A DNA stretch of 64,000 bases, taken from Treponema sp. GTDB taxonomy: Bacteria; Spirochaetota; Spirochaetia; Treponematales; Treponemataceae. The notes under the pieces were generated by a model. The model did not search any database. It worked only from the letters and a program-made list of their open reading frames with translations, and had not been told where the DNA came from. A program made the position numbers and the translations under genes. Position 1 is the first letter of the stretch. Each line of letters starts with the position of its first letter. Below, in pieces: positions 10,601 through 20,072 of this stretch. The stretch is from the NCBI GenBank assembly GCA_014804005.1, contig JAAVAP010000014.1:105954-169953 (forward strand). The letters run 5' to 3'.

Positions 10601-11509
10601 TATGATGTCAATCCACGGCTTGTCGGCTTCTTTCCACATACACGCGTAGCCTTGGAATGTCACGCCCGAATCGTTTCCTGCGGTGTCGCCAGTGCTTGTG
10701 AAAATCTTCAAGATGTGCTTCTTTTCGTCCAAATTGCGGAGGTCGCATTCCTTCAACGTAACGCGAATTTCCCATGAGCGGAGCGCGTCCACCACTATGT
10801 CGCTTCCCGAAGTTCTGTCGGATTCGCTCTGCACTATTCTTTTTTTGAAAAGATAAGAGTCATCATCTTGTGTTCCGTCTTCTTTTATGAGCACTTCAAC
10901 ATATTTTATTCCGTTTTCTTCGGAAGTTTTTCCTGAAATATTAAAGTCGCCCGTCAAAAATTGCGTTACCTTCGTAATGTCCCTATAATCATCGATTTTC
11001 GAAAATGTCTCAAAATCTTGTACAAGGTTCGGCGAGGAAATAGTAACTTTTGGCGCGCTTTTGTCTATGATTACGTCGCGGCTTTTTGTGCTTTCTTCCG
11101 AAGAATTTCCGCTTTCGTCGATGGCCCTTACTTCTATCGTAAAAGTTCCACCTTCTTTAGAATATATGGTCGCGTTTTTTATAGTCCACGACACGCTTTT
11201 TTTGCTTGCCGCAATCCATTCGGAATCAGGGTCGGGAACGAAACTATCTGTGCCTTTCGCCTTTATCTGCCACCCCGAGCCATTGTGTTGCCATATAGTT
11301 CCGTCCAATTCCACAGTCACTGTGCCCACGGCAAAATCATCGGTAACTAAGCCGCGTATGTCGAATTTTTCGGGCACATTTTCGCGCGCTTCGGGCGATT
11401 TTATTGTAACTTTAGGGCCTTTAATATCCACAGAATCTCCCAAGCCTGTATTGCACGCGCTCAAAAAAAGCGCGCTCTGCACAAAGATAAAAATTGCGAA
11501 TGTTTTCAT
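7640..11509 (-). CDS. Large Ig-like/FN3-associated surface lipoprotein (about 1289 aa)
   Basis: MKTFAIFIFVQSALFLSAC|NTGLGDSVDIKGP lipobox; Ig-like modules; paralogous to the upstream gene; the ORF can extend to 11548, where ATGCTGATTAA overlaps the upstream stop. Confidence 0.7.
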   Translation of the reverse strand: MKTFAIFIFVQSALFLSACNTGLGDSVDIKGPKVTIKSPEARENVPEKFDIRGLVTDDFAVGTVTVELDGTIWQHNGSGWQIKAKGTDSFVPDPDSEWIAASKKSVSWTIKNATIYSKEGGTFTIEVRAIDESGNSSEESTKSRDVIIDKSAPKVTISSPNLVQDFETFSKIDDYRDITKVTQFLTGDFNISGKTSEENGIKYVEVLIKEDGTQDDDSYLFKKRIVQSESDRTSGSDIVVDALRSWEIRVTLKECDLRNLDEKKHILKIFTSTGDTAGNDSGVTFQGYACMWKEADKPWIDIILGDEDAPKNVYSGSSILGNAYDDTAIKSVNVTIKKKGVTSALSDEWNKRQIYSADDDKEDQNNVYFELPLPTDSDVYLVEITATDKKDKVSDTKTGWVKVVDKTFPSVDVSHEEGGNLFCDANGNFTFTIISKDETKVNSLKMAYIINPTDTIEYSDSNSGKWTNNPTNLNDLKEGKVYTIGPKDTGKTVYENGLTRKVYENEVTINIFNDLGIDIDKRKLTNQTFVFRVEDGDGNALTSTYAIQGDIDSPKIEFTKLEYYSYEGSNPSDTRDQEGKDKDGNISELPPFSDKTVVKIYGKISDNSSYIWESGGTKALPKLEIKANGMIQASKDVTVKNDGTFVATARNLNGASLVFEVTATDLGGNTETKKYSLLVDSQTSKVEYISALNPDEYYRVGDIIDIFIHFNKKLNFSGTTSITLNNGKAINEFKIKGETNTDKYTNKNIGENDILFEYRIDQNDDTDQLTVKEVKFGNVKDSSQDVTEAMQTSIDAITGNAGFGKNLGQMKKIGIITSVPNITGMEYNETNRTLTITYDKAVAKGKGDVEITQSNVDSVPAVLSEAEGRIFFANSPSLKQYYDLTTNGATKGKDGSFKADLTSKYVLKYEIDPEYKYYKDVIKAYEATGACKLSQNVRAQGVEIDGRKVTVKFNSPLPCKGATYEIKVLDGFMQDKNGGSKFSATGRTDSYIAQGIEAPVIRINKGTATTVNADWTAKQPLTTEFKVDCQTPGVTLQYDCDQYTRKAFTVVGHGSDNPTIVNYINTQNPTDSLNAYIANKGQVYNTSGRYETPVTLGNEANHAALEYNITATATNDTDRESAYAVAYRTTIEITGLADNNVPNTEANWNGLDKTKCRGIGIFIRGGDVLSGSNITQGLPTNWDTNDYEKVCLLTKEGNNTYYFTTWGITTNYYFRFLAGLMDDETRSSNTKGISQGPYGGISAQNSWTSFYSTYPVPPGGHAQIQNTGTGGEGLLFEMGPKVQQYRRPQ

Positions 11510-11537
11510 AAATTTTATTTTCTGTTCCTCCTGCATT

Positions 11538-14500
11538 TTAATCAGCATTATAAAACAACCAGCCGTAATACCTTTTGTTCTTGCAATAATGATACATTCC
11601 GTAAGTCACGTTTGGATTTGCAGGGTCTTGGAAATTTACAGAATATGTTTGCAAGTTGAATTTGTCCAAAATCTGCCAGCTCACCCAATAAAAATGTTTA
11701 TAATCATCTGTGTTTTCTTCACCTGTATACGCTATCTGATAATTGCTGCGAGGCTCGCCACTTTGAATCAAAGGCCAGCCCGCTGTGTAAGAAGTGCCTT
11801 CCGGTACTTGTGAGCCAGAAATGAGAAGTGGGGTTTTTATGTCGTCACCTTCCTTGATAATTTTGTTTAAACCATGTCTAGTATCACCGCCATTATTGTT
11901 TTTTCGCCAATCTCCGCCGACACTTCCGTTGATATTATTGTCATCTTGATAGTTCAAATAATAATGTATGACTGTCTTGAACGCGCCTTCCTGTCCTATG
12001 GCACTGTCCATAGGAGCTTTCGTTGCCTGAGCCTTGATGTAGATTTTTTCAGAAATTTCGTTGCTATTTGTTCCTATTCCAAAGGCTCTGCTAGTGCCGT
12101 ATGTGATAATTGGATCGGAATTTATTTGTATTCCATTAAAACCATTGAAACTTAGATCAGGTATTGTATTTGTGTATTCGACACCTTCCTTGTTCCCATC
12201 AATATTTAATTTCTTTATAGTATCTGTCGAAACTGGAGTTGAGTTTTCTTTGCGTATGCCATATTGCACCGTTGCGCCGGGAGTTTCGCAGTCAATTTTG
12301 AACGTAGTTCGTGCCGCACGAGTAAATTGTGCAGCACCTGTTTTCAATTCCGCTATATCAACAGGATGATCTGGTACAGCACCTTCATCGAAAGGATTGT
12401 CGTTAATGCCGTTCGTTGCGGTGCGGTTTACGCGAATTATCGGAGTGGCTACAGGTCCTACCCAAAATTTATACGAATCGTTCGAACCGTTAAGTTTGAG
12501 TTCGCTATCATCGGCAGGGCTATAAGAATTGTAGGCTTCATCGCGTACTGTGAAATTTTTGAAAAGGATTTTATATTCCACTCCGTTTACGAGGTCACCA
12601 GTAAAATCATCGTCATCGATTTCCAGCGTCATATTATTTCCGTTTTGCTTCATTCTTGAAGAAGCATCGATTTCCGCCCTGTGATATCCGGCTTTTTCTA
12701 AAACCTTTCTCAATTCAGCGACCGTTTTTCCTTCTGGTGTGTTTGTTGTGTCGCCAATATTATACTGGTATGCCAAAACATATTTTGTCGTAAGGTCGGG
12801 AACCATATTGCCGTTCTTCTCAACTATGCCGTTCGTGTACTGCATATACGGACCTTTCGGTATGAGTGTATTTTTATAGAATCTATCATTGCTTGACAAA
12901 TCGTCAGTGCCGCACAAAGTCTCTTTGTCTTTCGGATCGCTCAATTTTTCATTGTAGATTTTCTGGAACACTTCTTCATCTATGACTGGAGGAATATACC
13001 AGCCGTCCGTGCGCTGTATTATTACAGTGCCGCTTTCCACGGTGACAGGCTCGTTGAATTGGAATGTTATTGTAGTCGCACCATTTTTTTTCGTCACTAC
13101 GCCGCCCATGCCCGGTGTCATGCCCTTTATATACGGGGCAATTGAATCGATTGCGTATTTTTTACCGTCAACTTCATTTATATCTTTAAAATCTTTGTCT
13201 GGATTTTTAATGTTGCCTTCCAAGACCGCGACACCATCTTTCGGCACTGTTATGTTGCCGATTGCGAGATTTGTGCATTCAATTCCTGCAGGCACATAAT
13301 ATTCAAAATAAAGCGTGTTTGAATTGCTTCCTCCTGTATATTTTGCGCGGCGGTTTTCTGGCGGTACATTGTTTCCGTTTTTGTCCCTGAAACCTGTGCC
13401 TGAAAGTTGGATATACGGCGTGCCGTTTACATAGACTTTGTAGTCAAAGTTCGCCTGAAGCCTTATCTTGTTTTCATCTTCTTTACTTGTAAATATAGTT
13501 CCGTTACTTTTTTCGCAAGTTATGCTTTGCAAAACTCCGAACTGGTCGAATTGAATTGTGAGGGTTTCACCTGGATTATTGCCGCCGATTTGGTCTGTTG
13601 CGGACAATATATATTTGTAGACTTTGTTGAGATTCGCCTCGTCCGTTCCAAATGTAATCGTAATGTCATCGCCGGATTCATTGGATTCGTTTACGGTTTT
13701 TCCGTTGTCGCTTCCTACAACAGAGAACTTCGTTATTTTTAGATTGCTGTCCGAATATGGACGAATCGTAAATGTAGTCTCTCTATTGGCGAGCGGAGTG
13801 AACGTAAGATTGTCGGCAGGTTCTTTATCATCAATGCCATTATTATAACCTACTCTGAACTTCGGCGCGGAACTTATTTTGCTCAGGCGGAAAGTGCTCG
13901 TTACCAAATTTCCGGTCGGGTCTTTCGCGGCAATCATAAAGACTTTGTTTTCATTGTGGGGAGAACCGTCTGCCTTGATGAAATCCTCGAAAAAGTTGTA
14001 TGTTTTGGAGAATGCGTATGTGGACTTGCCCGAAACTTTGTCGGTGGGAATTGCGTCCAATTTGTATATTTTTATTCCGCTGCTGTCTTTGTCCGCCCTG
14101 AAATCGTAATCCTTAAACAACGTTTCCGCATTGGGAATGTCGTCGTTGCCTTTCGGAAGCCACGCAATCGCTATTTTGTCCAAACCGTCTTCATTATCGA
14201 TGACTCTTCCTTCTATTGTGAATTCGCCATTGATCAAAGCGGGTGCGGTATTTTGCTCGGGCGCGTCCACTACTATAACTGGCGCGGCCGCGTTTGTGAT
14301 TTTGACTGGAATTGCCTCGAAATATATTCCGTCTTCTCTTATATTATTGTTTTTGACAGAAGAGTCTTCGATTTTCATCACAATATAATATGTGCCGAGT
14401 TCTAACTCTTTAGTATCAATTTCAAAGCTCAAGTCGCGGCTTCCATCTTCAAACTTATAATTAGAAAAATCAACAGAATATTTGTCGCTGAACTCGCCTT

Positions 14501-15469
14501 CTTTTATGAGACTGCCAGTGTAATTGCAGGATTTTAGCTTGTCGTCGTCAAATACGGTTATTATTATAGGAGAGTATCTTTCAATTTCGATATGACCATC
14601 GGATTGCATTGAAACAGATGAGACGTGCGGACGATTGTATTCGGATTCCCATGCGAATACATTCCCTTCTTTATTGATGACTTTGTTTCCAGCTTCATCT
14701 GACACATTCAGACGAGGGCTTATGTAATGCAAGCCTTTCTGTGGGAGCACCTCTTCTGTTATCGTAAAATTCGGATAATATTTGTTGTCTTGCGAATCTG
14801 CGGGAATGCCTTCTTTTATGATGGTTTCTTCTTTTGTCTCGGGATTCACTTCGTAAAGGTCGAGCGAAACCTCCCCGATGCTGTAGTTGTCATCGAGCGT
14901 CGTAACCAAAGTAATTTTTTCGTTTTGAAAATTGTCTTTGTTTTTCGGATCGTTCTTCAATTCGGTGATGCCACCGCTTTCTGTAAACCGCTCAAGCGGA
15001 TAAAGCCTCGCCACATAGTCGCCTCGCACAATGGATATTGTGTCCGTTGTGGGATTTTGGCTGTCAATGAGAAGCATTATTCGCTGGTGGGAATTGTCCG
15101 AGCCGTTTTTCAGCGCGTCGTAGGCATACGCTTCGAATTCCACTTCATATTCGCCGTCAAACGAAAAATCACACTCCCATTTTTCGCCGGAGAGAGTGGC
15201 CGTTTTTTTGTCGCTTATGGTTTCGCCGTTTTTTTTGTATTTGTATTCGATTTCTACGCGATTTACACGTTTGTTGTCGGTGGCCGTTCCTTCCAAAGTG
15301 AAAGTCTTTGGAACATACGCTCCGTGCCTGGGACTTGTGATTTCCAGCACTGGAGCTTCAAGGTCTATCGATTCGCCAAGTCCTGTTGTGCATGAAAAGA
15401 GAAAAAAGGATACTGCCAAAAACGCGCATACCCCCCCCATATAGAACCAGCAAATTTAAACTTTCTCAT
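11538..15469 (-). CDS. Large Ig-like surface lipoprotein with a poly-G phase-variation tract; apparently out of frame (OFF) in this sequence
   Basis: ATG at 15469 with SD AGGTGG starts MRKFKFAGSIW; at G8 it frameshifts to a stop at 15365-15367; G9 would give MRKFKFAGSIWGGVCAFLAVSFFLFSC|TTGLGES, a complete lipoprotein signal. The ORF track instead starts inside the tract at 15440. Confidence 0.75.
15431..15438. promoter_or_regulatory. Poly-C/poly-G homopolymer (8 nt) in the signal-peptide coding region; candidate phase-variation switch
   Basis: aacgcgcataCCCCCCCCatatag. Confidence 0.75.
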
Positions 15470-15826
15470 AAAACCACCACCTAATAAAAAGTCATTTCAG
15501 CTCACCCAAATTTCTAGTATCCTATATTTTGCCACAATACCATTGTCGGCATAATTCCGATATTTTAGCACAAAAAAATTAAAAACTTTAACTTAAATCA
15601 AGCAAACGAGATGTAATAAATGATGAAACAAAGAACTGCAACACAAAAGTTGTACAGAAAACTTATTTTGACTAGAAAAATTTTTATCTAAATCAAAAAC
15701 CTAATATATATTATAAGGCATAATTGCTAAAAGTCAAGTTTTTTTTTAATAATATCGCAATTATAATCTAAAATCAAGGTATCTTACGAAGTTAGAAAAT
15801 CAATCGTTGGCAGAGTATTTATGAAA

Positions 15827-15869
15827 TCCAAGACAGGGGGTTTCAATGATTGAAAACCCCTGTCTTGGA
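15827..15869. repeat. Near-perfect inverted repeat of about 43 bp
   Basis: tccaagacagggggtttcaat-g-attgaaaacccctgtcttgga; one mismatch pair. Confidence 0.8.
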
Positions 15870-16004
15870 CTATTAAAAACGACAATTTTCAATGACTAAA
15901 AACCTACGTTATAGACTGTTGAAAACGACCGTGATAGATCATTAAAAACGTACGTTATAGACTATTAAAAACGCTCGTAATAGATCATTAAAAATTCTTA
16001 AAAT
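15844..16004. repeat. Degenerate tandem array, 23-bp period, 7 copies
   Basis: Copies such as agactgttgaaaacgaccgtgat / agatcattaaaaacgtacgttat / agactattaaaaacgctcgtaat / agatcattaaaaattcttaaaat; alternating gact/gatc types. Confidence 0.85.
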
Positions 16005-16065
16005 TTTTAATGTTTACAAATTCATACGGTTTTTCATGCAAATTTTTAATGTTTACAAATTCATA
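16001..16065. repeat. Exact 26-bp direct repeat, two copies with 39-bp period
   Basis: aaatttttaatgtttacaaattcata at 16001-16026 and 16040-16065. Confidence 0.9.
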
Positions 16066-16266
16066 ATATTCGCAGAAATGCTGGATTTGCGCAAACTTTG
16101 ACAAATGAAAACTCGGAAGCTGGGCGAAGCCCTGTGATGTTTTCTCCCTCAAAAAAAGCTCGCGAAGGGCTTTTTAAACCGCAAAAACGAGTGTCCTTAT
16201 TGCGACGGAGCAAGTACAACAAGCGAGCTTCTTGTGAGCGACAAGTCTTTCCTGTCGGATATTCGG

Positions 16267-16722
16267 CTAGTGATGCCTCGGCGAATGATGGGAATCCATC
16301 CTTCTTGGAGCGGGAGCGCGATTGGATCGCCTGTGGTGCGGCGGAGGAGGTGGAGGCGGATTGTGCGCAAATCGCATCGGCGGCAAAATGTACGTCTTTG
16401 AATCAAGTTCGTAAGTTCCGCGCGGGCAAACAACAATTTGCAAATGCTTGCTGTCAATCGAATAAACTGCGTCGCAAGAATCGCAATCTCCAATCCTGCA
16501 AGAAATGAGAATCGAATCTTCGAAATACAAGCCCTTGCCGTTGTTTTCCAGCGGTTCGCCCGAAACGTCGATTTCCGAGCCTGTTTTATTGATGACGGAA
16601 ATCCTTCCGAAAGACTTTCCGTCCAAATCGCGCGCGCCGCTTTCGAAAAGCCAAGATCTTTCCGCAAAACCGAGCGTGCAAATTGCGCCGAAAATCGCAA
16701 AAACCAAAATCGCTTTTTTCAT
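16267..16722 (-). CDS. Secreted hypothetical protein with Pro-rich then His/Arg-rich tail
   Basis: MKKAILVFAIFGAICTLGFA signal peptide with GGAGGAAAATATG start context; C-terminal PPPPPPPHHRR...HHSPRHH. Confidence 0.55.
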   Translation of the reverse strand: MKKAILVFAIFGAICTLGFAERSWLFESGARDLDGKSFGRISVINKTGSEIDVSGEPLENNGKGLYFEDSILISCRIGDCDSCDAVYSIDSKHLQIVVCPRGTYELDSKTYILPPMRFAHNPPPPPPPHHRRSNRAPAPRRMDSHHSPRHH

Positions 16723-16791
16723 ATTTTCCTCCAAAAGTCAAGCAAGTCATAAAAAATAAACAGCACAATGCAAAATAAGTTTCACAAAAAA

Positions 16792-16813
16792 AAGCCGCGC
16801 TTTCGCGCGGCTT
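16792..16813 (-). terminator. Intrinsic terminator of gdhA
   Basis: AAGCCGCGCtttcGCGCGGCTT with poly-A (poly-T on the minus strand) flank. Confidence 0.85.
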
Positions 16814-16832
16814 AGTTCGATTGAAATTATTT

Positions 16833-18194
16833 TTAGACAAGACCTTGGGCGATCATTGCTTCGGCAACTTTTACGAAGCCTGCGATGTTCGCGCCGGCAA
16901 CGTAATCGGTTTTTCCAACTTTTGTCTTGAGGTCGAATTTTTTGGCAGTGTTGAACGCGTTGTCGTGAATGTTTTTCATTATTCCGTCAAGCCGTCCGTC
17001 CACTTCTTCGAAGCTCCAAGAAAGACGCTCGCTGTTTTGGCTCATTTCCAAGCCGCTTACAGAAACGCCGCCCGCGTTGGACGCTTTTCCGGGAGCGAAC
17101 AAAACGCCAGCATCCTGGAATTTCTTTGTGGCTTCGATCGTGCTCGGCATGTTCGCGCCTTCCGCCACCAATTTCACGCCGTTCTTGATGAGCGCGTCCG
17201 CGTCGCTTCCGACAAGCTCGTTTTGCGTGGCGCACGGGAATGCGCAGTCAACCTTGATTCCCCATGGCTTGGCTTTTGGCGTAAATTTCGCCTTGGGATA
17301 TTTTTTGACATACTCGTCGATTCGCTTGTGAGCCTCGCGGAATTTCTTGACGTAATCCAATTTCTTTTGGTCGATTCCATCCGCGTCGTAAATGAATCCG
17401 CTTGAATCGCTCATCGTCACGACTTTCGCTCCGAATTGAATCAATTTTTCCACGGCATATTGGGCAACGTTTCCGTCTCCGCTCACCGAGCAGACTTTGC
17501 CTTTGAGCGTGTCGCCTTCTTTGGCAAGCATTTCGCGCGCAAAATAAATGAGTCCGTAGCCAGTGGCTTCCGTGCGGGCAAGGCTTCCGCCAAACTGCAA
17601 GCCCTTTCCTGTGAGAACGCCGGTAAACTCGTTGCGAAGCCGCTTGTACTGTCCGAAAAGGTAGGCGACTTCTCGTCCGCCCACGCCCTTGTCGCCTGCT
17701 GGAACGTCCGTGTCAGGTCCGATGTGTCGCTGCAATTCCGTCATGAACGACTGGCAAAAGCGCATCACTTCCGCATCGCTTTTTCCGTGCGGATCAAAAT
17801 CGCTTCCGCCTTTTCCGCCGCCCATCGGCAACGTCGTGAGGCTGTTTTTGAGAACTTGCTCGAATCCCAAAAATTTCAAGACCGAAAGGTTCACTTCCGG
17901 GCTGAAACGCAATCCGCCTTTGTACGGTCCAATCGCGCTGTTGAACTGAACGCGATAGCCGCGATTTACATGCGGCTTTCCTTTGTCGTCTGTCCATGGC
18001 ACGCGGAACATAATCACGCGCTCAGGTTCGACCATTCGTTCCAAAACCGCCGCGCTTTCCAGCTGCTTTTGCATTTTCGCGACGACTGGATCGAGCGTGG
18101 TGAGAACTTCTTCCACGGCCTGAAGGAATTCAGGCTCGTTGGCATTTTTCTGTTGGACTTCCGTCCAAATCCGCTTTACATATTCGTTTTGCAT
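16833..18194 (-). CDS. gdhA: NADP-type glutamate dehydrogenase
   Basis: Highly characteristic: VNRGYRVQFNSAIGPYKGGLRFSPEVNLSVLKFLGFEQVLKNSLTTLPMGGGKGGSDFDPHGKSD; SD AGGAG 7 nt before the chosen ATG. Confidence 0.97.
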   Translation of the reverse strand: MQNEYVKRIWTEVQQKNANEPEFLQAVEEVLTTLDPVVAKMQKQLESAAVLERMVEPERVIMFRVPWTDDKGKPHVNRGYRVQFNSAIGPYKGGLRFSPEVNLSVLKFLGFEQVLKNSLTTLPMGGGKGGSDFDPHGKSDAEVMRFCQSFMTELQRHIGPDTDVPAGDKGVGGREVAYLFGQYKRLRNEFTGVLTGKGLQFGGSLARTEATGYGLIYFAREMLAKEGDTLKGKVCSVSGDGNVAQYAVEKLIQFGAKVVTMSDSSGFIYDADGIDQKKLDYVKKFREAHKRIDEYVKKYPKAKFTPKAKPWGIKVDCAFPCATQNELVGSDADALIKNGVKLVAEGANMPSTIEATKKFQDAGVLFAPGKASNAGGVSVSGLEMSQNSERLSWSFEEVDGRLDGIMKNIHDNAFNTAKKFDLKTKVGKTDYVAGANIAGFVKVAEAMIAQGLV

Positions 18195-18260
18195 TTTCAT
18201 ACTCCTGTATTTTCATTGTAGCACACAGGTATTTTTTTTTCAATATTTTAGATATTTTAT

Positions 18261-18289
18261 TTGATAAAATCCGCTTTGCGTGTTATAAT
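18261..18289 (+). promoter_or_regulatory. Sigma-70-type promoter TTGATA-17-TATAAT, -10 only 6 nt before the start codon (leaderless)
   Basis: ttgata aaatccgctttgcgtgt tataat agcaga ATG. Confidence 0.75.
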
Positions 18290-18295
18290 AGCAGA

Positions 18296-19975
18296 ATGAG
18301 CACGAGTATTGATGATTTGCTTGCAAGCGTGGTAGACGAAACTCCTTCTTCGGAAGACGGATTGTTCAGCGCGCATTCGGCGAACAGCTTTGAAGATATG
18401 TTCATCGAAGAAGAGGGGCATAAACACGCCATAAAAACAGGAAATGGCGGTCCAGTTCCCGAAGTTGATTTGAGCGTAAAGGAATTCAAACCGATTGAAA
18501 AAACTTTTCTTGACACGCCCGCAAATTATTTTGATGATCCTGCATATTACAAAACCGCGATCGCAGGCGAAGGTCAAGCATCCAATCGACTTCACGCTGT
18601 GCTTTCGAAATATTTGGCATGCCAAGACATCAAAGACAAAATGGTTTTTCGCCAGCAAGTGATTATGGCTTATTGGGAAATTGTCCATTCCATCGCGCCG
18701 AAAGCGTCCGCCAAAAATTTTCCCATGCCCAAACGAATGTTGCTTCGATTTTCGGTTTTGCTGCCTTCGCTTTTCCGGCCGGAACATCGCGAACTTTTTT
18801 CAAAAACAATTTTGGAAAACGACACGGGCGAGCCGGTTTTCTATATGGACGAATGGTTCAAATATATTGGGCAAGGAAAAATCAAACCTTCCACCACGGA
18901 CGAAGTTCGGCAAAAAAAAGGTCCTGCCACGCCTGAACAAGAAGCGAGCCGCCTGCAACAATTGCAAAGCAAAAATTCCGGCAGATTGCAGACTTCCGAA
19001 AACGCGCTCAACATGGCGGAAAATCAGAGAAATTCGCTTGAAGGCGATTTGAAAAACAAAGTCGATGAACTTTGCCGCCACGAAGCTATGTCTGGCCTTG
19101 AGCCGCACAGACAATCTTACACCGAAGGCCAACGTAAACTTTTCGCCGAAATCACAAATTTGCTTCACCAACTTTCCAAAAATGACAAAGAACTTTCGCG
19201 CGCGCTCGACGAATTTCAGGACGCGAAAAGCGTCTACCAATCCGTGGAAGAAAAAATCGCCGAAGGTCCAGAAATTTCCAGCGCGAACAGCGAGGATTTG
19301 GATCAAGAATTTGAAACTATTCGCCAAATGGCAAAGATGACTTGCGGCCGCCAAGGAAATCAATTTCCGATTTTTACGCGCGACTTTTTTCACTGCATGC
19401 CGCAGGCTACGGGCTTCCGCGAAAACGTCATACAAACGCTCGCTTGGGTGGAATCCATCGACCCGAACGCTTTCGTGCGAATCCACAAAAACACGCCAAA
19501 CAGAATCGTGCCTTTCGTGATTTTGCTTCCCACTTACGGCGACTTCGGATTTTGCTGGGAGCCTTTCGACCGCTACAACCGCGTTACCAGCCGAGGCCGA
19601 ATCATCGTGCCGATGTATCCGCGCGATTTGAAAATTGCCGTGCTGATGGCTGTCGCCGATTTGCGCTGGCAAGTCGCGAAGGAAAAAGCCTCGTTCTATT
19701 GGATGGAAGAAGGCTTGACCGGGCAATATTATGAATGGATTATCGAAAAGCAAAAACTCAAGGGCGACATCAAGCAATATTTTATTCAGGATTACATTTT
19801 GTGGATGACAAAAGAAAGCGAAGGCGTTCAGCGGCTGGACAAAGAAGTTCGCGGAATTTTTTGGCGCAACATGCCGTTTCCGCAGGCACTCAAAGATGAC
19901 TTGCGCACGCGAAGTTTGGTTTACGACGAGCTTTGCAAGAAAGACGCCAACCGCGCGATGAGCGACGGATATTAA
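18296..19975 (+). CDS. Conserved hypothetical protein (559 aa) with central coiled-coil-like region
   Basis: Long ORF with a near-consensus promoter at its start; Gln/Lys/Glu-rich 'EQEASRLQQLQSKNSGRLQTSENALNMAENQRNSLEGDLKNKVDEL' segment; family not identified. Confidence 0.7.
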   Translation: MSTSIDDLLASVVDETPSSEDGLFSAHSANSFEDMFIEEEGHKHAIKTGNGGPVPEVDLSVKEFKPIEKTFLDTPANYFDDPAYYKTAIAGEGQASNRLHAVLSKYLACQDIKDKMVFRQQVIMAYWEIVHSIAPKASAKNFPMPKRMLLRFSVLLPSLFRPEHRELFSKTILENDTGEPVFYMDEWFKYIGQGKIKPSTTDEVRQKKGPATPEQEASRLQQLQSKNSGRLQTSENALNMAENQRNSLEGDLKNKVDELCRHEAMSGLEPHRQSYTEGQRKLFAEITNLLHQLSKNDKELSRALDEFQDAKSVYQSVEEKIAEGPEISSANSEDLDQEFETIRQMAKMTCGRQGNQFPIFTRDFFHCMPQATGFRENVIQTLAWVESIDPNAFVRIHKNTPNRIVPFVILLPTYGDFGFCWEPFDRYNRVTSRGRIIVPMYPRDLKIAVLMAVADLRWQVAKEKASFYWMEEGLTGQYYEWIIEKQKLKGDIKQYFIQDYILWMTKESEGVQRLDKEVRGIFWRNMPFPQALKDDLRTRSLVYDELCKKDANRAMSDGY

Positions 19976-20072
19976 AAAAGCGATTTTGTAGAAAAGCAAA
20001 AAATCGCAGTACAATAAGCGAGCTATTGAAAAAACTCGGCATTAAAATTGTCGCACTATTTTAACGACAACT

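Noticed and set aside
15844-16004. CRISPR array
   Set aside because: Same reasoning: 23-bp head-to-tail units without spacers.
18800-20014. 404-aa minus-strand ORF opposite the 559-aa plus-strand gene
   Set aside because: Antisense mirror ORF; the plus-strand ORF has a consensus promoter and a longer continuous frame, while this one has no SD or promoter.
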